64,000 nucleotides of DNA from an uncultured Collinsella sp. (GCA_900541645.1 UQKQ01000001.1:186001-250000), one strand, 5' to 3'; shown: positions 11,087 through 20,331, counted from the stretch's first letter. A program made the numbers and translations. Notes: generated by a model from the sequence alone, not told the origin.

Positions 11087-11210
11087 TTCGCATTTGAATC
11101 GTGGCTACCTTGCCGTCTGCTCGGCCGCCCGCTTTCCTGCTATTTGGGAGGTAAAACCTACCAAAATAAACCTGTCCCTTTTGGCAGGTTTACAAGAAAG
11201 CGGGGATGAG

Positions 11211-11816
11211 ATGGCGACGGTGTACGGGTATGCGCGGGTGAGTTCGCGCGATCAGAATCTGAATCGGCAGCTGGATGCGCTGGGCGCCTATGGCGTGGGC
11301 TCAGCGAATATTTATGCCGACCATGCGAGCGGCAAGGACTTCGATCGACCGCATTATCGCGAGCTGCTGCACGTCCTGGGAGACGGGGACGTGCTGGTGG
11401 TGCTTTCTATCGACCGACTTGGTCGTAATTACTCCGAGATTCTTGAGGAATGGCGACGCATCACCAAGGAGCTCGGGGTTGCCATTGTGGTGTTGGACAT
11501 GCCATTGCTTGACACGCGCGCTAGGGCCAGCGGCGCGCCGGATGTGACCAACACCCTGATTGCCGATATTGTGCTGCAACTGCTGAGCTACGTGGCGCAG
11601 GTGGAGCGCGAGAATATCCATCGGCGCCAGGCGGAGGGAATTGCAGCGGCGCGGGCGCGAGGGGTTCGTTTCGGTCGACCTCGCAAGCCGTGCCCTCCTC
11701 AGTTTGAGCTGGTGCGCGATAGCTATGAGGCAGGCGATATTACCCGCAGCCAGGCAGCAAAGTGCCTGGGCGTGTGCGTGGGGACGTTCGATCGCTGGAT
11801 GCGCGAGGCGGGGTAG
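11211..11816 (+). CDS. Serine recombinase (resolvase/invertase family)
   Basis: Small serine recombinase, 201 residues from the ATG at 11211, as in Hin, Gin and Tn3 resolvase. The catalytic domain shows GYARVSSRDQNLNRQLDAL with S11 as the predicted nucleophile, then DVLVVLSIDRLGRNYSEIL. The long E helix holds VERENIHRRQAEGIAAARARG, and GRPRKP leads into a C-terminal helix-turn-helix (ITRSQAAKCLGVCVGTFDRWM). It would cut and rejoin DNA at two short sites. No transposase, inverted repeats or neighbouring invertible promoter is evident, so its target is unknown. A longer frame from 11049 exists but starts in non-coding-looking sequence. It may be a remnant of a mobile element or a host invertase. 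Confidence 0.88.
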   Translation: MATVYGYARVSSRDQNLNRQLDALGAYGVGSANIYADHASGKDFDRPHYRELLHVLGDGDVLVVLSIDRLGRNYSEILEEWRRITKELGVAIVVLDMPLLDTRARASGAPDVTNTLIADIVLQLLSYVAQVERENIHRRQAEGIAAARARGVRFGRPRKPCPPQFELVRDSYEAGDITRSQAAKCLGVCVGTFDRWMREAG

Positions 11817-11920
11817 GGGTTTGCGTCGCTTTGTCGCTTCCTGTTGCGATTCAAATTTTGATACGGTGACGATGCCATTTGGGGCTACACTCGCTGATAT
11901 TCAAAAAAGGAGGTTGGCCC

Positions 11921-12502
11921 TTGGCGCGCGTAAAACAAATAATCGGATGGACCGCGATCGTTCTGTTCGTTGCAACGCTGGCGGGCATCTGGGTGCTGAC
12001 GGAGCAAAATGCGGTGGAGACGTCGTTGCTGAGCGAGTCCACCGCGCGTGTGGTGGAGGGTCAGGCTACGGGCGTTCAGGCTGCCGATGCCACGGGTGAA
12101 GCCCAGACAGAGAACGGAATGACCGGGGGCGCCGATTCGGCTGCCTCGAATGTCCGGTCTGGCCGACTTGCTTCCATTCGCATGTGGGTGGGCACAAACG
12201 TCCGTCGCGTTGCCCATACCGTAGAGTTTTTCTTCGTCGGATTGTTCGCCTCGGTGGTCGTGGTTTGCTTTTCCAGGCGTCCGTGGAGCGTATGCTCCCG
12301 TTGCGTGCCTGTATTGCTCTTTTGCGCCGCCTGCTCCGTTGGCGATCAGGTACATAAGATCTTTGTTCCCGGCAGGCATTTCGACGTTATCGATTTAGGA
12401 TTCGATGCTGCGGGCTATGTCACCGCCATGCTGTTGGTATTGCTGGCGGCGGCGTTAGTGCGCCATGCGACTCGGCCGATCGGCGCCCATGCGAGGCGCT
12501 AG
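11921..12502 (+). CDS. VanZ-like membrane protein
   Basis: Membrane protein of 193 residues with four hydrophobic segments. The first is IIGWTAIVLFVATLAGIWVL. A polar loop of about 60 residues follows, then RRVAHTVEFFFVGLFASVVVV, PVLLFCAACSVGDQVHKIFVPGR and AAGYVTAMLLVLLAAALV. The H-x-x-E-F/F and D-x-x-H/F-P-GR pattern, then DVIDLGFDAAG, is characteristic of the VanZ-like family. One member lowers teicoplanin sensitivity, but most are uncharacterised and this gene should not be read as a resistance gene. The start is TTG at 11921, seven bases after AAAGGAGG; an upstream TTG at 11879 has no such site. Confidence 0.8.
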   Translation: MARVKQIIGWTAIVLFVATLAGIWVLTEQNAVETSLLSESTARVVEGQATGVQAADATGEAQTENGMTGGADSAASNVRSGRLASIRMWVGTNVRRVAHTVEFFFVGLFASVVVVCFSRRPWSVCSRCVPVLLFCAACSVGDQVHKIFVPGRHFDVIDLGFDAAGYVTAMLLVLLAAALVRHATRPIGAHARR

Positions 12503-12583
12503 CCGGTAACAAACCCGTTTCTGATAATGCGACCTTGTTGAATTATTTTGTGTCGCGCGTATTTCCGAGCGGTCGGATTTGAG

Positions 12584-12610
12584 GGGCGAGCGGTAGAACG
12601 CTCGCCCTTT
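12584..12610 (+). terminator. Terminator before murR
   Basis: Perfect 9-bp stem GGGCGAGCG/CGCTCGCCC, loop gtagaa and three Ts. It separates the VanZ-like gene from the MurNAc genes. Confidence 0.7.
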
Positions 12611-12706
12611 GTGCGCCACGATGCGGCACAATGTACCGCAAAAGCTGTTTGTATCCGGTACGAATCGTTCGTTGGTCTTTAATTCTTCTCAACGGAGGTG
12701 TTTGAG

Positions 12707-13558
12707 ATGGCAAACGGATTGCTTTTGCGGCTTCGCGAGCGTGAGCTCAGCGCGAGCCCGGCGGAACGCAATGTCATCGCATATGTAAGCGCTCATCCGC
12801 ACGAGGTGGTCGGGCTGTCCGTCCGCGGTCTTGCCGATGTCACGTTCTCCTCGCCCTCGAGCATTTTGCGCTTTTGCAAGCGTTTGGGTTTTGCGGGCTA
12901 CAAGGAGTTCCAGCGCGAACTGATTGCCGAGCTGGCGCTCTTAGGTGACAAGAAAGACATAGCCCTCGAGGACATCTCCATGGATGACAGCGTCGAACGT
13001 ATCGTGGGGAAGGTGATGAAAAGCAACGTGCGCACAATCGAGGCGACGGCGCGAACGCTCGATTACACCGTCTTGGAGCGATGCGCGGCCCGTCTTAAGC
13101 GGGCACGCGCGGTCAATCTGTTCGGTATTGGTGCCTCTCGTTTGGTCGCGCACGACCTGGCGCAAAAGCTCATGCGTGTCGACAAAGAGTGCCATCTGTA
13201 CGACGACTGGCATGATCAGCTCTTATGTGCCAAGAACATGCATGAGGGCGATATGGCAATCGCCTTTAGCTACTCGGGCTTGACGCAAGAGGTGCTGGAC
13301 TGCACCGCCGAGGCTCAACGTCACAACTGTCCCGTTGTGGCCGTTACCAAAGTAGATGGATCATCCAAGCTTGCCACCATGGCCGATGCCGTGCTCGGCG
13401 TCGCTGCGAGTGAACCCTTGGTCCGCAGCGGTGCCATGGCTTCGCGTATGGCCCAGCTTATGGTTGTCGATGCCCTGTACGCTGCTTACGTTGCCAGCGA
13501 CTACGAACGGGCGACGCATGTCATAAAGCAAAACTACATCGAGAAACAGGAAAGATGA
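12707..13558 (+). CDS. murR: RpiR/MurR family transcriptional regulator
   Basis: Predicted regulator of the MurNAc genes that follow. The 283-residue protein has an RpiR helix-turn-helix (residues about 1-77: SPAERNVIAYVSAHPHEVV, VTFSSPSSILRFCKRLGFAGY). A SIS domain (about 105-245: VNLFGIGASRLVAHDLAQKL, IAFSYSGLTQEVLDCT) probably senses MurNAc-6-phosphate. In E. coli MurR represses murQP; the same role is inferred here from position. The ATG at 12707 lies eight bases after AACGGAGG. Its TGA is ten bases from the murQ start, so it is the first gene of the operon and likely autoregulated. TGA is a rare stop in this window. Confidence 0.88.
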   Translation: MANGLLLRLRERELSASPAERNVIAYVSAHPHEVVGLSVRGLADVTFSSPSSILRFCKRLGFAGYKEFQRELIAELALLGDKKDIALEDISMDDSVERIVGKVMKSNVRTIEATARTLDYTVLERCAARLKRARAVNLFGIGASRLVAHDLAQKLMRVDKECHLYDDWHDQLLCAKNMHEGDMAIAFSYSGLTQEVLDCTAEAQRHNCPVVAVTKVDGSSKLATMADAVLGVAASEPLVRSGAMASRMAQLMVVDALYAAYVASDYERATHVIKQNYIEKQER

Positions 13559-13568
13559 GGTGAATGAA

Positions 13569-14492
<924 letters not shown>

Positions 14493-14549
14493 GTGCACGG
14501 CGTGAGCTGATATGACATCCAGACGAGATACCCAATACAAGGAGGAGTT

Positions 14550-15980
14550 ATGACGAACAAAGAGCTGGCTCAAAAGCTGCTGGACCTTTTGGGCGGTAAA
14601 GACAACGTGCTCGCAAACGCGGCGTGCATGACGCGCCTGCGCGTGACCGTCAAAGACACGGGCAACGTCGACACGGAGGGTATTAAGGCGCTCGACGGCG
14701 TGATGGGCCTGGTCGAGGACGACACGATGCAGATCGTGCTGGGTCCGGGCAAGGTGAATAAGGTGCTCGAGGAGTTCTCCAAGCTCACCGGCCTTGCGAA
14801 AGGCGTTGCCGACGAGAGCGTGGTTGACGCTGCGGCCACAAACAAGGCCGCGCAGAAAGCCAAGTACGAGTCCAAGCCGGTTCAGGCCTTCCTCAAGAAG
14901 ATTTCCAATGTCTTCGTCGCCCTGCTTCCCGGCATCATTGCGGCTGGCCTCATCAACGGTATCTGTAACGTCATTAACGTCTCGACGGCAGGCGCGCTTG
15001 CAGGCGAGTGGTGGTACCAGGGCATTCGTTCCATGGGCTTGGCTCTGTTTGCCTATCTGCCCATCTTGGTGGGCTATAACGCGGCACGTGAGTTTGGTGG
15101 CTCCGCTGCGCTGGGCGGCATCGCCGGCATGATGTGTATCGCCAACAGTGCCATGCCCCTGCTTGCGCCTGGCGCGGCTGATCCTGCCACTGCCATTCTG
15201 CTGCCGCTCACCAGTGCGCAGTACAACCCCGCGGCGGGTGGCATGATCGCGGCTCTCATCGCTGGTGCATTTTTTGCCTGGATGGAGCGTCAGATTCGCA
15301 AGGTTATGCCCAACGCACTCGACACGTTCTTGTCCCCGCTGCTGGTGCTCATCATCGGCGCCTTTGCTCTGATGCTCGTCATCCAGCCGGTTGGCGCATG
15401 GCTGACGACTGCCATCTTTAGCGTTTTGACCTTTATCTTCGAGAAACTGGGCGTCCTGGGCGGCTATATCCTGTCGGCAGGCTTCTTGCCGCTGGTGTCC
15501 GTCGGCCTGCATCAGGCGCTCACGCCGATCCACGCTATGCTCAACGATCCCGACGGCGCTACCAAGGGTATCAATTACCTGCTTCCCATCCTTATGATGG
15601 CTGGCGGCGGCCAGGTCGGTGCCGGTTTGGCGCTGTACTTTAAGACCAAGAACGCCAAGCTCAAGAAGTACGTCGCAGAGTCCATTCCCGTTGGAATCCT
15701 GGGTGTGGGCGAGCCTCTGATGTATGCTGTTACGCTGCCGCTCGTTCGTCCGTTTGTGACGGCCTGCCTGGGTGCCGGATTTGGCGGCGCGCTCGCGGCG
15801 CTGCTTCACATCGGCACGGTTTCTCAGGGCGTTTCCGGTCTGTTTGGCCTACTGATCGTTGTTCCTGGCCAGCAGCTCGGCTACGTTGCCGCTATGCTGC
15901 TTGCCTATGCCGCCGGCTTTGTCCTGACGTGGTTCTTTGGCGTCGACGAGCAGAAGATCAACGAGTTCTTTGGCGAGTAG
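14550..15980 (+). CDS. murP: PTS permease EIIBC, MurNAc type
   Basis: Imports and phosphorylates an amino sugar, by context MurNAc, to the 6-phosphate used by MurQ. The 476-residue protein begins with an EIIB domain whose phosphorylated cysteine is C26 (NAACMTRLRV). A linker leads to a membrane EIIC domain of about ten segments with the PTS family loop GVGEPLMYAVTLPLVRPFV. There is no EIIA domain, so a separate EIIA is required; the crr gene at 47434 is a candidate, and in E. coli MurP does use EIIA-Glc. AAGGAGGAG precedes the ATG. Specificity is inferred from the operon rather than from sequence. Confidence 0.9.
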   Translation: MTNKELAQKLLDLLGGKDNVLANAACMTRLRVTVKDTGNVDTEGIKALDGVMGLVEDDTMQIVLGPGKVNKVLEEFSKLTGLAKGVADESVVDAAATNKAAQKAKYESKPVQAFLKKISNVFVALLPGIIAAGLINGICNVINVSTAGALAGEWWYQGIRSMGLALFAYLPILVGYNAAREFGGSAALGGIAGMMCIANSAMPLLAPGAADPATAILLPLTSAQYNPAAGGMIAALIAGAFFAWMERQIRKVMPNALDTFLSPLLVLIIGAFALMLVIQPVGAWLTTAIFSVLTFIFEKLGVLGGYILSAGFLPLVSVGLHQALTPIHAMLNDPDGATKGINYLLPILMMAGGGQVGAGLALYFKTKNAKLKKYVAESIPVGILGVGEPLMYAVTLPLVRPFVTACLGAGFGGALAALLHIGTVSQGVSGLFGLLIVVPGQQLGYVAAMLLAYAAGFVLTWFFGVDEQKINEFFGE

Positions 15981-16047
15981 TTTGATATCGCGAGCCGTGT
16001 TGCTCGGGGCTCGCGGTGCGCGGCAGATTTCTTGATGCTATGGTTGT

Positions 16048-16081
16048 GCCGGCGGGGCTAGCTGCTCCGCCGGCCTTTTTT
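16048..16081 (+). terminator. Terminator-like hairpin between murP and mupG
   Basis: Perfect 8-bp stem GCCGGCGG/CCGCCGGC followed by Ts, only a few bases before the Shine-Dalgarno of mupG. It may end most murP transcripts or give a lower level of mupG by read-through. Confidence 0.85.
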
Positions 16082-16097
16082 AAAGGAGCGTTGAAGC

Positions 16098-17150
16098 GTG
16101 AAAACGGGTATTTCGATTTATCTTTCCAGCCCTCTGCAGGATATTGAGCGGACGATTGAGCGTGGTGCCGCGGCGGGTGCGCGCTATGCGTTCACCTCGC
16201 TGCATATTCCCGAGGATGGGGGAGCGGCGTATGCCGATAAGGTCCGTCATGTGCTGTCGCTGCTTTCCGCCCGCGGCATTGCGCTCATTGCCGATGTGGG
16301 GCCTCGCACGTGCGATTTGCTCGGGCTTGAGCGCATCGAGGACTTGCGCGATCTGGGGTTGGAATACCTTCGTTTGGACTATGGCTTTAGCGCCCAGCGG
16401 GTCGCGGAGCTGTCCGGTGTATTTCGCATTGTGGTCAATGCATCGACAGTGAGTTCTGATGAAATCGCATCGTGGCGTGAGGCCGGTGCCGATGTGACTC
16501 GTTTTGCCGCCTGCCACAATTTTTACCCCAAGCCTTATACCGGTTTAGCTCTGGAGGACATTGCTCGGGTGAATCTTCGTCTTGCGGCGCTTGGATTCGA
16601 AATCATGGCTTTTGTGCCGGGTGATGCTAACGTTCGCGGGCCGGTATTCGAGGGACTGCCGACGGTCGAGGCGCAGCGCGGTCGCGCGTCAAAGGTTGCC
16701 CTCAATATGCTTGAGCTTGCACATGGCGCCGATTGCGACATTGTGTTGGTCGGCGACCCCGATCTTTCCGATGCGGGCTGGGCGCAGTTTGCTCAAGTTT
16801 CCGCCGGATACGTGGACCTGCAATGCGAGCTTGAGCTCAGTTATGCCTATGTGCGCGGGCAGATTCATCACGACCGACCCGACTCGAGCGTCCTCATCTT
16901 TAGGTCTCAGGAGTCACGTACGACGCTTAAGCCGGATTCCGTGCCGACGGATGCCGGAGCCGGCCTGCCGCGAAAGGCGGGGTCGATCGCTGTGAGCAAT
17001 AGCGGATATGGGCGCTACGAAGGCGAGCTTGAGATTGCGCGGGTCGATCTTCCCGGTGACGAGCGCATGAACGTTGCGGGCCATATCACGCCCGAGGCAA
17101 TGGAACTGCTGCCGTTCATCAAACGCGGATTCGGGGTACGGTTCGTTTAA
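16098..17150 (+). CDS. mupG: MupG-type 6-phospho-N-acetylmuramidase (DUF871)
   Basis: Predicted cytoplasmic glycosidase that splits disaccharide phosphates MurNAc-6P-GlcNAc, as shown for MupG of Staphylococcus aureus. The 350-residue protein matches the family length. It has a TIM-barrel half (GISIYLSSPLQDIERTI, FTSLHIPEDGG, ADVGPRTCDLLGL, CHNFYPKPYTGL, MAFVPGDANVRGPVFEGLPT) and a smaller C-terminal beta domain (NSGYGRYEGELEIARVDLPGDERMNVAG). The GTG at 16098 follows AAAGGAGCG. With murQ and murP it completes a route from wall fragments to GlcNAc-6P. The hairpin before it leaves open whether it is co-transcribed. Confidence 0.87.
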   Translation: MKTGISIYLSSPLQDIERTIERGAAAGARYAFTSLHIPEDGGAAYADKVRHVLSLLSARGIALIADVGPRTCDLLGLERIEDLRDLGLEYLRLDYGFSAQRVAELSGVFRIVVNASTVSSDEIASWREAGADVTRFAACHNFYPKPYTGLALEDIARVNLRLAALGFEIMAFVPGDANVRGPVFEGLPTVEAQRGRASKVALNMLELAHGADCDIVLVGDPDLSDAGWAQFAQVSAGYVDLQCELELSYAYVRGQIHHDRPDSSVLIFRSQESRTTLKPDSVPTDAGAGLPRKAGSIAVSNSGYGRYEGELEIARVDLPGDERMNVAGHITPEAMELLPFIKRGFGVRFV

Positions 17151-17242
17151 CGTGTGACCCGCGGGCTACAATTGGCCCATCATACGAAGGCGCCTCGTGT
17201 GGCGTGTGCCTGCGTTGGCCGATCTATATTCGGAGGATTCCC

Positions 17243-17602
17243 ATGACCGTACTGTTTGTTGAATATTCCAAGTGCTCGACCTGTAAGAAGGCCAAGGCAT
17301 GGCTGGACGAACATGGGGTAGAGTACATCGACCGCGATATCGTTTTGGACAATCCCACGGCTGATGAGCTTGCGACCTGGATTGCTCGTTCGGGGCTGCC
17401 GGTGCGGCGCTTCTTTAATTCGTCGGGCATGAAATATCGAGAGCTGGGCCTGAAGGCGCGTCTGGATGCGGGCATGACGGATCGGGAGTGCTACGAGCTG
17501 CTGGCGACCGACGGCATGCTGGTCAAGCGTCCGCTGCTGGTGGGCGACGACTTTGTGATTCCAGGCTTTAGGGAATCGGCTTGGGCCGAGGCGTTGCTGT
17601 AG
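17243..17602 (+). CDS. ArsC/Spx-family thioredoxin-fold protein
   Basis: Small 119-residue protein of the ArsC-like superfamily. It has the CxxC pair C11/C14 (EYSKCSTCKKAKAWLDEHG) and a conserved arginine region (LPVRRFFNSSGMKYRELGL). KRPLLVGDDFVIPGF closes the fold. Members include Spx, which binds RNA polymerase under thiol stress, and YffB-like proteins of unknown activity. The CxxC and short length fit the Spx/MgsR branch, but the sequence alone does not show whether it is a regulator or a reductase. It is not evidence for arsenate resistance, as no ars genes are near. The ATG at 17243 follows CGGAGG; TACAAT at 17168-17173 may be its -10 box. Confidence 0.78.
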   Translation: MTVLFVEYSKCSTCKKAKAWLDEHGVEYIDRDIVLDNPTADELATWIARSGLPVRRFFNSSGMKYRELGLKARLDAGMTDRECYELLATDGMLVKRPLLVGDDFVIPGFRESAWAEALL

Positions 17603-17609
17603 CGGCTGC

Positions 17610-17779
17610 GGAAAGTGCGACCCGGAATTCGCTTCCAGAATGGGATGCGCTTTCCCAAAGTGGCCGGTTGCGGAAAGCACGTCCCATTCTGAGCTTCGAT
17701 TGTGGGACACGGTTTCCGGTTGAGGGCTCGACGGGAAAGTAGGGGCCAGTTTGAGCTTGAAATCTGGGACGCACTTTCC
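17610..17779. repeat. Three tandem 46-bp hairpins at 62-bp period
   Basis: Units at 17610-17655, 17672-17717 and 17734-17779 each start GGAAAG, end TTTCC and are exactly 46 bp, with 16-bp spacers. Inner arms are (N)CCC and GGGA, and the centre keeps GCTTC or GCTTG. Arms are conserved while the rest differs. There is no T run and no gene in this stretch. It lies between the Spx-like gene and a convergent minus-strand gene. Confidence 0.85.
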
Positions 17780-17798
17780 GCCGGCGGGCCTGCCTCAG

Positions 17799-18209
17799 TC
17801 AGTCCGCCAGCTGTGCCCATTCGTGCGGATCGTAGACTTTTACGTGCTTGTTGGGCTTGCCGCTCCAGTACTCCTCGTCCATAAAGGGCAGATATGCCTG
17901 GACGCCGGGGCAGATAAAGGGAATCCGCTGCTGTTGCAGTCGCTCGCGCTGGCGCTGCTCCAGGTGCGCCTCGGATATGACGGTCGGCATGCCGGACAGC
18001 TCGACGAGGCTTGCCTGGATTCGCTTAAGGTCGGGGAGTCCCGCGTGCCATGACATCCGCATGATCAAAAAGGATGCACGGCGGTATTTTGCCTGCACCA
18101 CAGTAATGGCGGGGCGCAGTGTGGGATGGATTTTGTCCCGTTCGGGCCAAAGGTCGGCAGTGATCTCGAGGCCCAGGGTCTCCCATAGGTAATCAAGCTC
18201 TTCGTCCAT
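17799..18209 (-). CDS. Hypothetical protein, 136 residues
   Basis: I do not recognise a family with certainty. The protein is soluble, starts MDEELDYLWETLGLEI, and has a central helical region rich in Arg and Gln (EAHLEQRQRERLQQQRIP). It ends with FICPGVQAYLPFMDEEYW, a pattern I vaguely associate with short DNA-binding-like proteins of Firmicutes and Actinobacteria. On the minus strand GAGGCGCC precedes the ATG at 18209. It converges on the Spx-like gene across the hairpin array and is divergent from the tRNA genes. The stop is TGA, rare here. Function is unknown. Confidence 0.6.
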   Translation of the reverse strand: MDEELDYLWETLGLEITADLWPERDKIHPTLRPAITVVQAKYRRASFLIMRMSWHAGLPDLKRIQASLVELSGMPTVISEAHLEQRQRERLQQQRIPFICPGVQAYLPFMDEEYWSGKPNKHVKVYDPHEWAQLAD

Positions 18210-18412
18210 GGCGCCTCGATATCTACGTGATCATTGATACTTCGATTGTGTTGCCTGGTGCTATCGTTTTCGCGGTAGAATCTGCCAACGGTTGACGGCT
18301 ACCGCTCGCGGCGTTTTGCCCTTCGTGTACAGCGGTCGGCTTCACAGGTCCTTCACGGGTTGGAATAAATTAGGCCAATTTGACTGAATTTCAAAAAAGT
18401 CAAAATTGGGGC

Positions 18413-18441
18413 TTGCGTCACGGCGAGACTTCCCGTATATT
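18413..18441 (+). promoter_or_regulatory. Promoter of the tRNA-Gln/tRNA-Glu unit
   Basis: TTGCGT (18413-18418), 17-bp spacer and TATATT (18436-18441) form a good sigma-A-type promoter 45 bases before tRNA-Gln. An inverted repeat CCAATTTGAC / GTCAAAATTGG (18374-18409) lies directly upstream of the -35. The rest of 18210-18412 holds no gene I can support. Confidence 0.7.
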
Positions 18442-18485
18442 TCTTTCTTGCGCAAAGGCACAGCCGAGCGCAGCGATGCAGTCAT

Positions 18486-18559
18486 TGGGATGTCGTCTAA
18501 TGGCAGGACAGCGGATTCTGGTTCCGTCAATGGGGGTTCGACTCCCTCCATCCCAGCCA
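18486..18559 (+). tRNA. tRNA-Gln (anticodon CTG)
   Basis: Folds as a full cloverleaf: acceptor TGGGATG/CATCCCA, anticodon loop ttCTGgt (anticodon 18518-18520), TPsiC loop GGTTCGACTCC, discriminator G and encoded CCA (18557-18559). The U1-A72 first pair is typical of glutamine tRNAs. Confidence 0.95.
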
Positions 18560-18576
18560 TTGCATTTGCTACATAT

Positions 18577-18653
18577 GGCCCGTTCGTCTAGCGGTTTAGG
18601 ACGCCGCCCTCTCAAGGCGGAGATCACCAGTTCGAATCTGGTACGGGCTACCA
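18577..18653 (+). tRNA. tRNA-Glu (anticodon CTC)
   Basis: Cloverleaf with acceptor GGCCCGT/ACGGGCT, anticodon stem CCGCC/GGCGG around loop ctCTCaa (anticodon 18611-18613), T-loop AGTTCGAATCT and encoded CCA. It lies 17 bases after tRNA-Gln and shares its promoter and terminator. Confidence 0.95.
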
Positions 18654-18663
18654 AAATTGAACG

Positions 18664-18691
18664 CCCGGGCCTCGTAAGAGACCCGGGTTTT
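18664..18691 (+). terminator. Terminator of the tRNA unit
   Basis: Hairpin CCCGGG(c)CTC / GAG(a)CCCGGG followed by TTTT. Confidence 0.85.
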
Positions 18692-18747
18692 GTGTATTGA
18701 CCGTATATACGGCGCCTGCCGTGTTTCGCTCAGATCGAGGAGTAGCC

Positions 18748-19665
18748 ATGGATCTGCCCATCAGCTTGCAAGACATCACGTATGCCGAGAACTATCTGGC
18801 GCAGGGCGACCTGGCTACGGCGACACCGCTGCTGGAGCGTCTGGTGGAGCTCGCCGAGGAGTATATCGACGCTGAGTGCAAGACGGAGGAGAAGCGCCAA
18901 TACTTTAGCTTCGATAGCAAGTTTGAGCGCTTGGCCTATCGCCGCGTGGAGAAGGATCCGCGCGAGCTCGTGCAGGTCGAGGTGCCGTTTGACCGCCTGT
19001 ACTCTGACATGGCGTTTGCCTACATTCGCCAGCAGGATTATGTGAGCGCTCGTAATGCCCTGATGCAGGCTGTGCGTTGGGACCCCATGAACTGCAACTA
19101 TCGCTTGGATTTGGCGGAGCTGTTCCGCGCACTCGAGGACAAGCAGGAATGGGCATCGCTCTCGTTCTCGGTGCTGGAGCGTGCAAGCGATGGCAAGTGC
19201 GCCGCCCGCGCTTACGCCAATCTAGGTCAGTACTTCTTGGAGTCCGAGACCGAGAACGTTTCGGCTGCCGTGGGCTGCGCGCGTCTGGCGCTGCGCCTGG
19301 CGCCCAACGATGCGCATACGACGCGCCTGCTCAACAAGATCCATACCACCTATCCGGATGCCGCTGATGAGAGCGACGACCATGTGATGGGTGAGCTCGC
19401 CCTGCAGGGCGTGCCGACCTCGCCTTCGGCCGAGATTGCCATCTGCCTGATCATGTGTGCGACCGATGCTGCAAGCGACGGCGACAAGCAGGAGGCGACG
19501 CGCCTGACGGTGCGTGCTCGCGACTTGGTGGGCGAGGAGGCCTGCGCGGCGATTATCAAACTGGTGCGCGAGAGCGATGCCGAGCTCAATGCCGAGCGCA
19601 AGGCAAAGCGCGAGACTGCGGGCTCAAACGCCGATGAAGCCAAGGAGGCCGGCGATGCCCAGTAA
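18748..19665 (+). CDS. TPR-repeat protein
   Basis: Cytoplasmic protein of 305 residues made of helical tetratricopeptide-like repeats. Examples are DITYAENYLAQGDLATATPLLERL, YSDMAFAYIRQQDYVSARNALMQAVRWDP and ARAYANLGQYFLESETENVSAAVGCARLALRLAPND. The C-terminal 70 residues are charged and end in a Glu/Ala-rich tail. Such repeats bind other proteins; the partner is unknown. The ATG at 18748 follows CGAGGAG; an upstream frame from 18697 lacks a site. It overlaps smpB by 11 bases, so the two are co-expressed, which hints at a link to ribosome rescue, but this is only inference from position. Confidence 0.82.
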   Translation: MDLPISLQDITYAENYLAQGDLATATPLLERLVELAEEYIDAECKTEEKRQYFSFDSKFERLAYRRVEKDPRELVQVEVPFDRLYSDMAFAYIRQQDYVSARNALMQAVRWDPMNCNYRLDLAELFRALEDKQEWASLSFSVLERASDGKCAARAYANLGQYFLESETENVSAAVGCARLALRLAPNDAHTTRLLNKIHTTYPDAADESDDHVMGELALQGVPTSPSAEIAICLIMCATDAASDGDKQEATRLTVRARDLVGEEACAAIIKLVRESDAELNAERKAKRETAGSNADEAKEAGDAQ

Positions 19666-20125
19666 GCGCGAGCGCAAACTCATTTCCAAGAATCGCTCGG
19701 CACATCACGAGTACTTTATCGATGAGACGTTTGAGTGCGGTATTGAGCTGAGCGGCACCGAGGTCAAGTCGATTCGCGAGCGCGCCTGTCAGATCACTGA
19801 CACTTTTGCACTGATTCGTGGCGGCGAGTGCTGGCTCGTCGGACTGCATATCCACCCTTATAGCCATGGCGGCGTGTGGAATCGCGATCCCGACCGTCGG
19901 CGTCGTCTGCTGCTGCACCGCAAGGAGATCGACTTTCTTGACGGCAAACTTCGCAACCGTGGTTATGCGCTGGTTCCGTTGGAGCTCTACTTTAATACCG
20001 ACGGCCGCGTAAAGCTGCTGTTGGGTTTGGGTCGCGGCAAGAAGCTCTACGACAAGCGCGAGGACATGGCCAAGCGTGATGTCCAACGCGAGATCGACCG
20101 CGCCCTTAAGGAACGCAACCGCTAG
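19655..20125 (+). CDS. smpB: SsrA-binding protein SmpB
   Basis: Binds tmRNA and carries it to stalled ribosomes for trans-translation. The 156-residue protein has the family hallmarks SKNRSAHHEYFIDETFECGIELSGTEVKSIR, HIHPYSHGGVWNRDPDRRRRLLLHRKEID and a basic tail (GRGKKLYDKREDMAKRD) that inserts into the mRNA channel. AAGGAGG within the end of the TPR gene precedes the ATG at 19655. The tmRNA gene itself is not in the window. RNase R (8899) is its usual partner in destroying the freed message. Confidence 0.97.
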   Translation: MPSKRERKLISKNRSAHHEYFIDETFECGIELSGTEVKSIRERACQITDTFALIRGGECWLVGLHIHPYSHGGVWNRDPDRRRRLLLHRKEIDFLDGKLRNRGYALVPLELYFNTDGRVKLLLGLGRGKKLYDKREDMAKRDVQREIDRALKERNR

Positions 20126-20137
20126 GCACTCTGTATA

Positions 20138-20204
20138 AGTTGCGGTGGAATACGGACTGTTTTGCCTGTTTGAGGGGCTATTCAGTCCCTATTTCACCGC
20201 AACT
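20138..20204. repeat. 67-bp palindromic repeat, family 2, copy 1
   Basis: Arms of 22 bp (20138-20159 and 20183-20204; AGTTGCGGTGGAATACGG and its complement, two mismatches) enclose 23 bp. A second copy with the same total and central length is at 32773-32839. It lies just after smpB. Confidence 0.85.
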
Positions 20205-20247
20205 GCGGGCGTCTCATCTTTCTTACTGTTCTGACACATATGTCTCA

Positions 20248-20280
20248 AAGGCGGCGTCCGTTATGGGTGCCGCCTTTTTT
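20248..20280 (+). terminator. Terminator between smpB and the flavin reductase
   Basis: AAGGCGGC and GCCGCCTT flank gtccgttatgggt, followed by six Ts. Confidence 0.8.
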
Positions 20281-20331
20281 GTGGGTACATACATCCATGA
20301 GGTTCAATCCTGGGTTAGGGGAGTGATCGTT

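Noticed and set aside
11921..12502. Glycopeptide resistance gene
   Set aside because: VanZ-like proteins are a broad family; no vanA/B-type ligase or other resistance genes are near.
17243..17602. Arsenate reductase
   Set aside because: The fold is shared with Spx; no ars operon genes surround it.
18276..18360. Small RNA gene upstream of the tRNAs
   Set aside because: A TAGAAT box exists at 18276-18281 but the -35 spacing is 19 and no terminator or known RNA fold follows.
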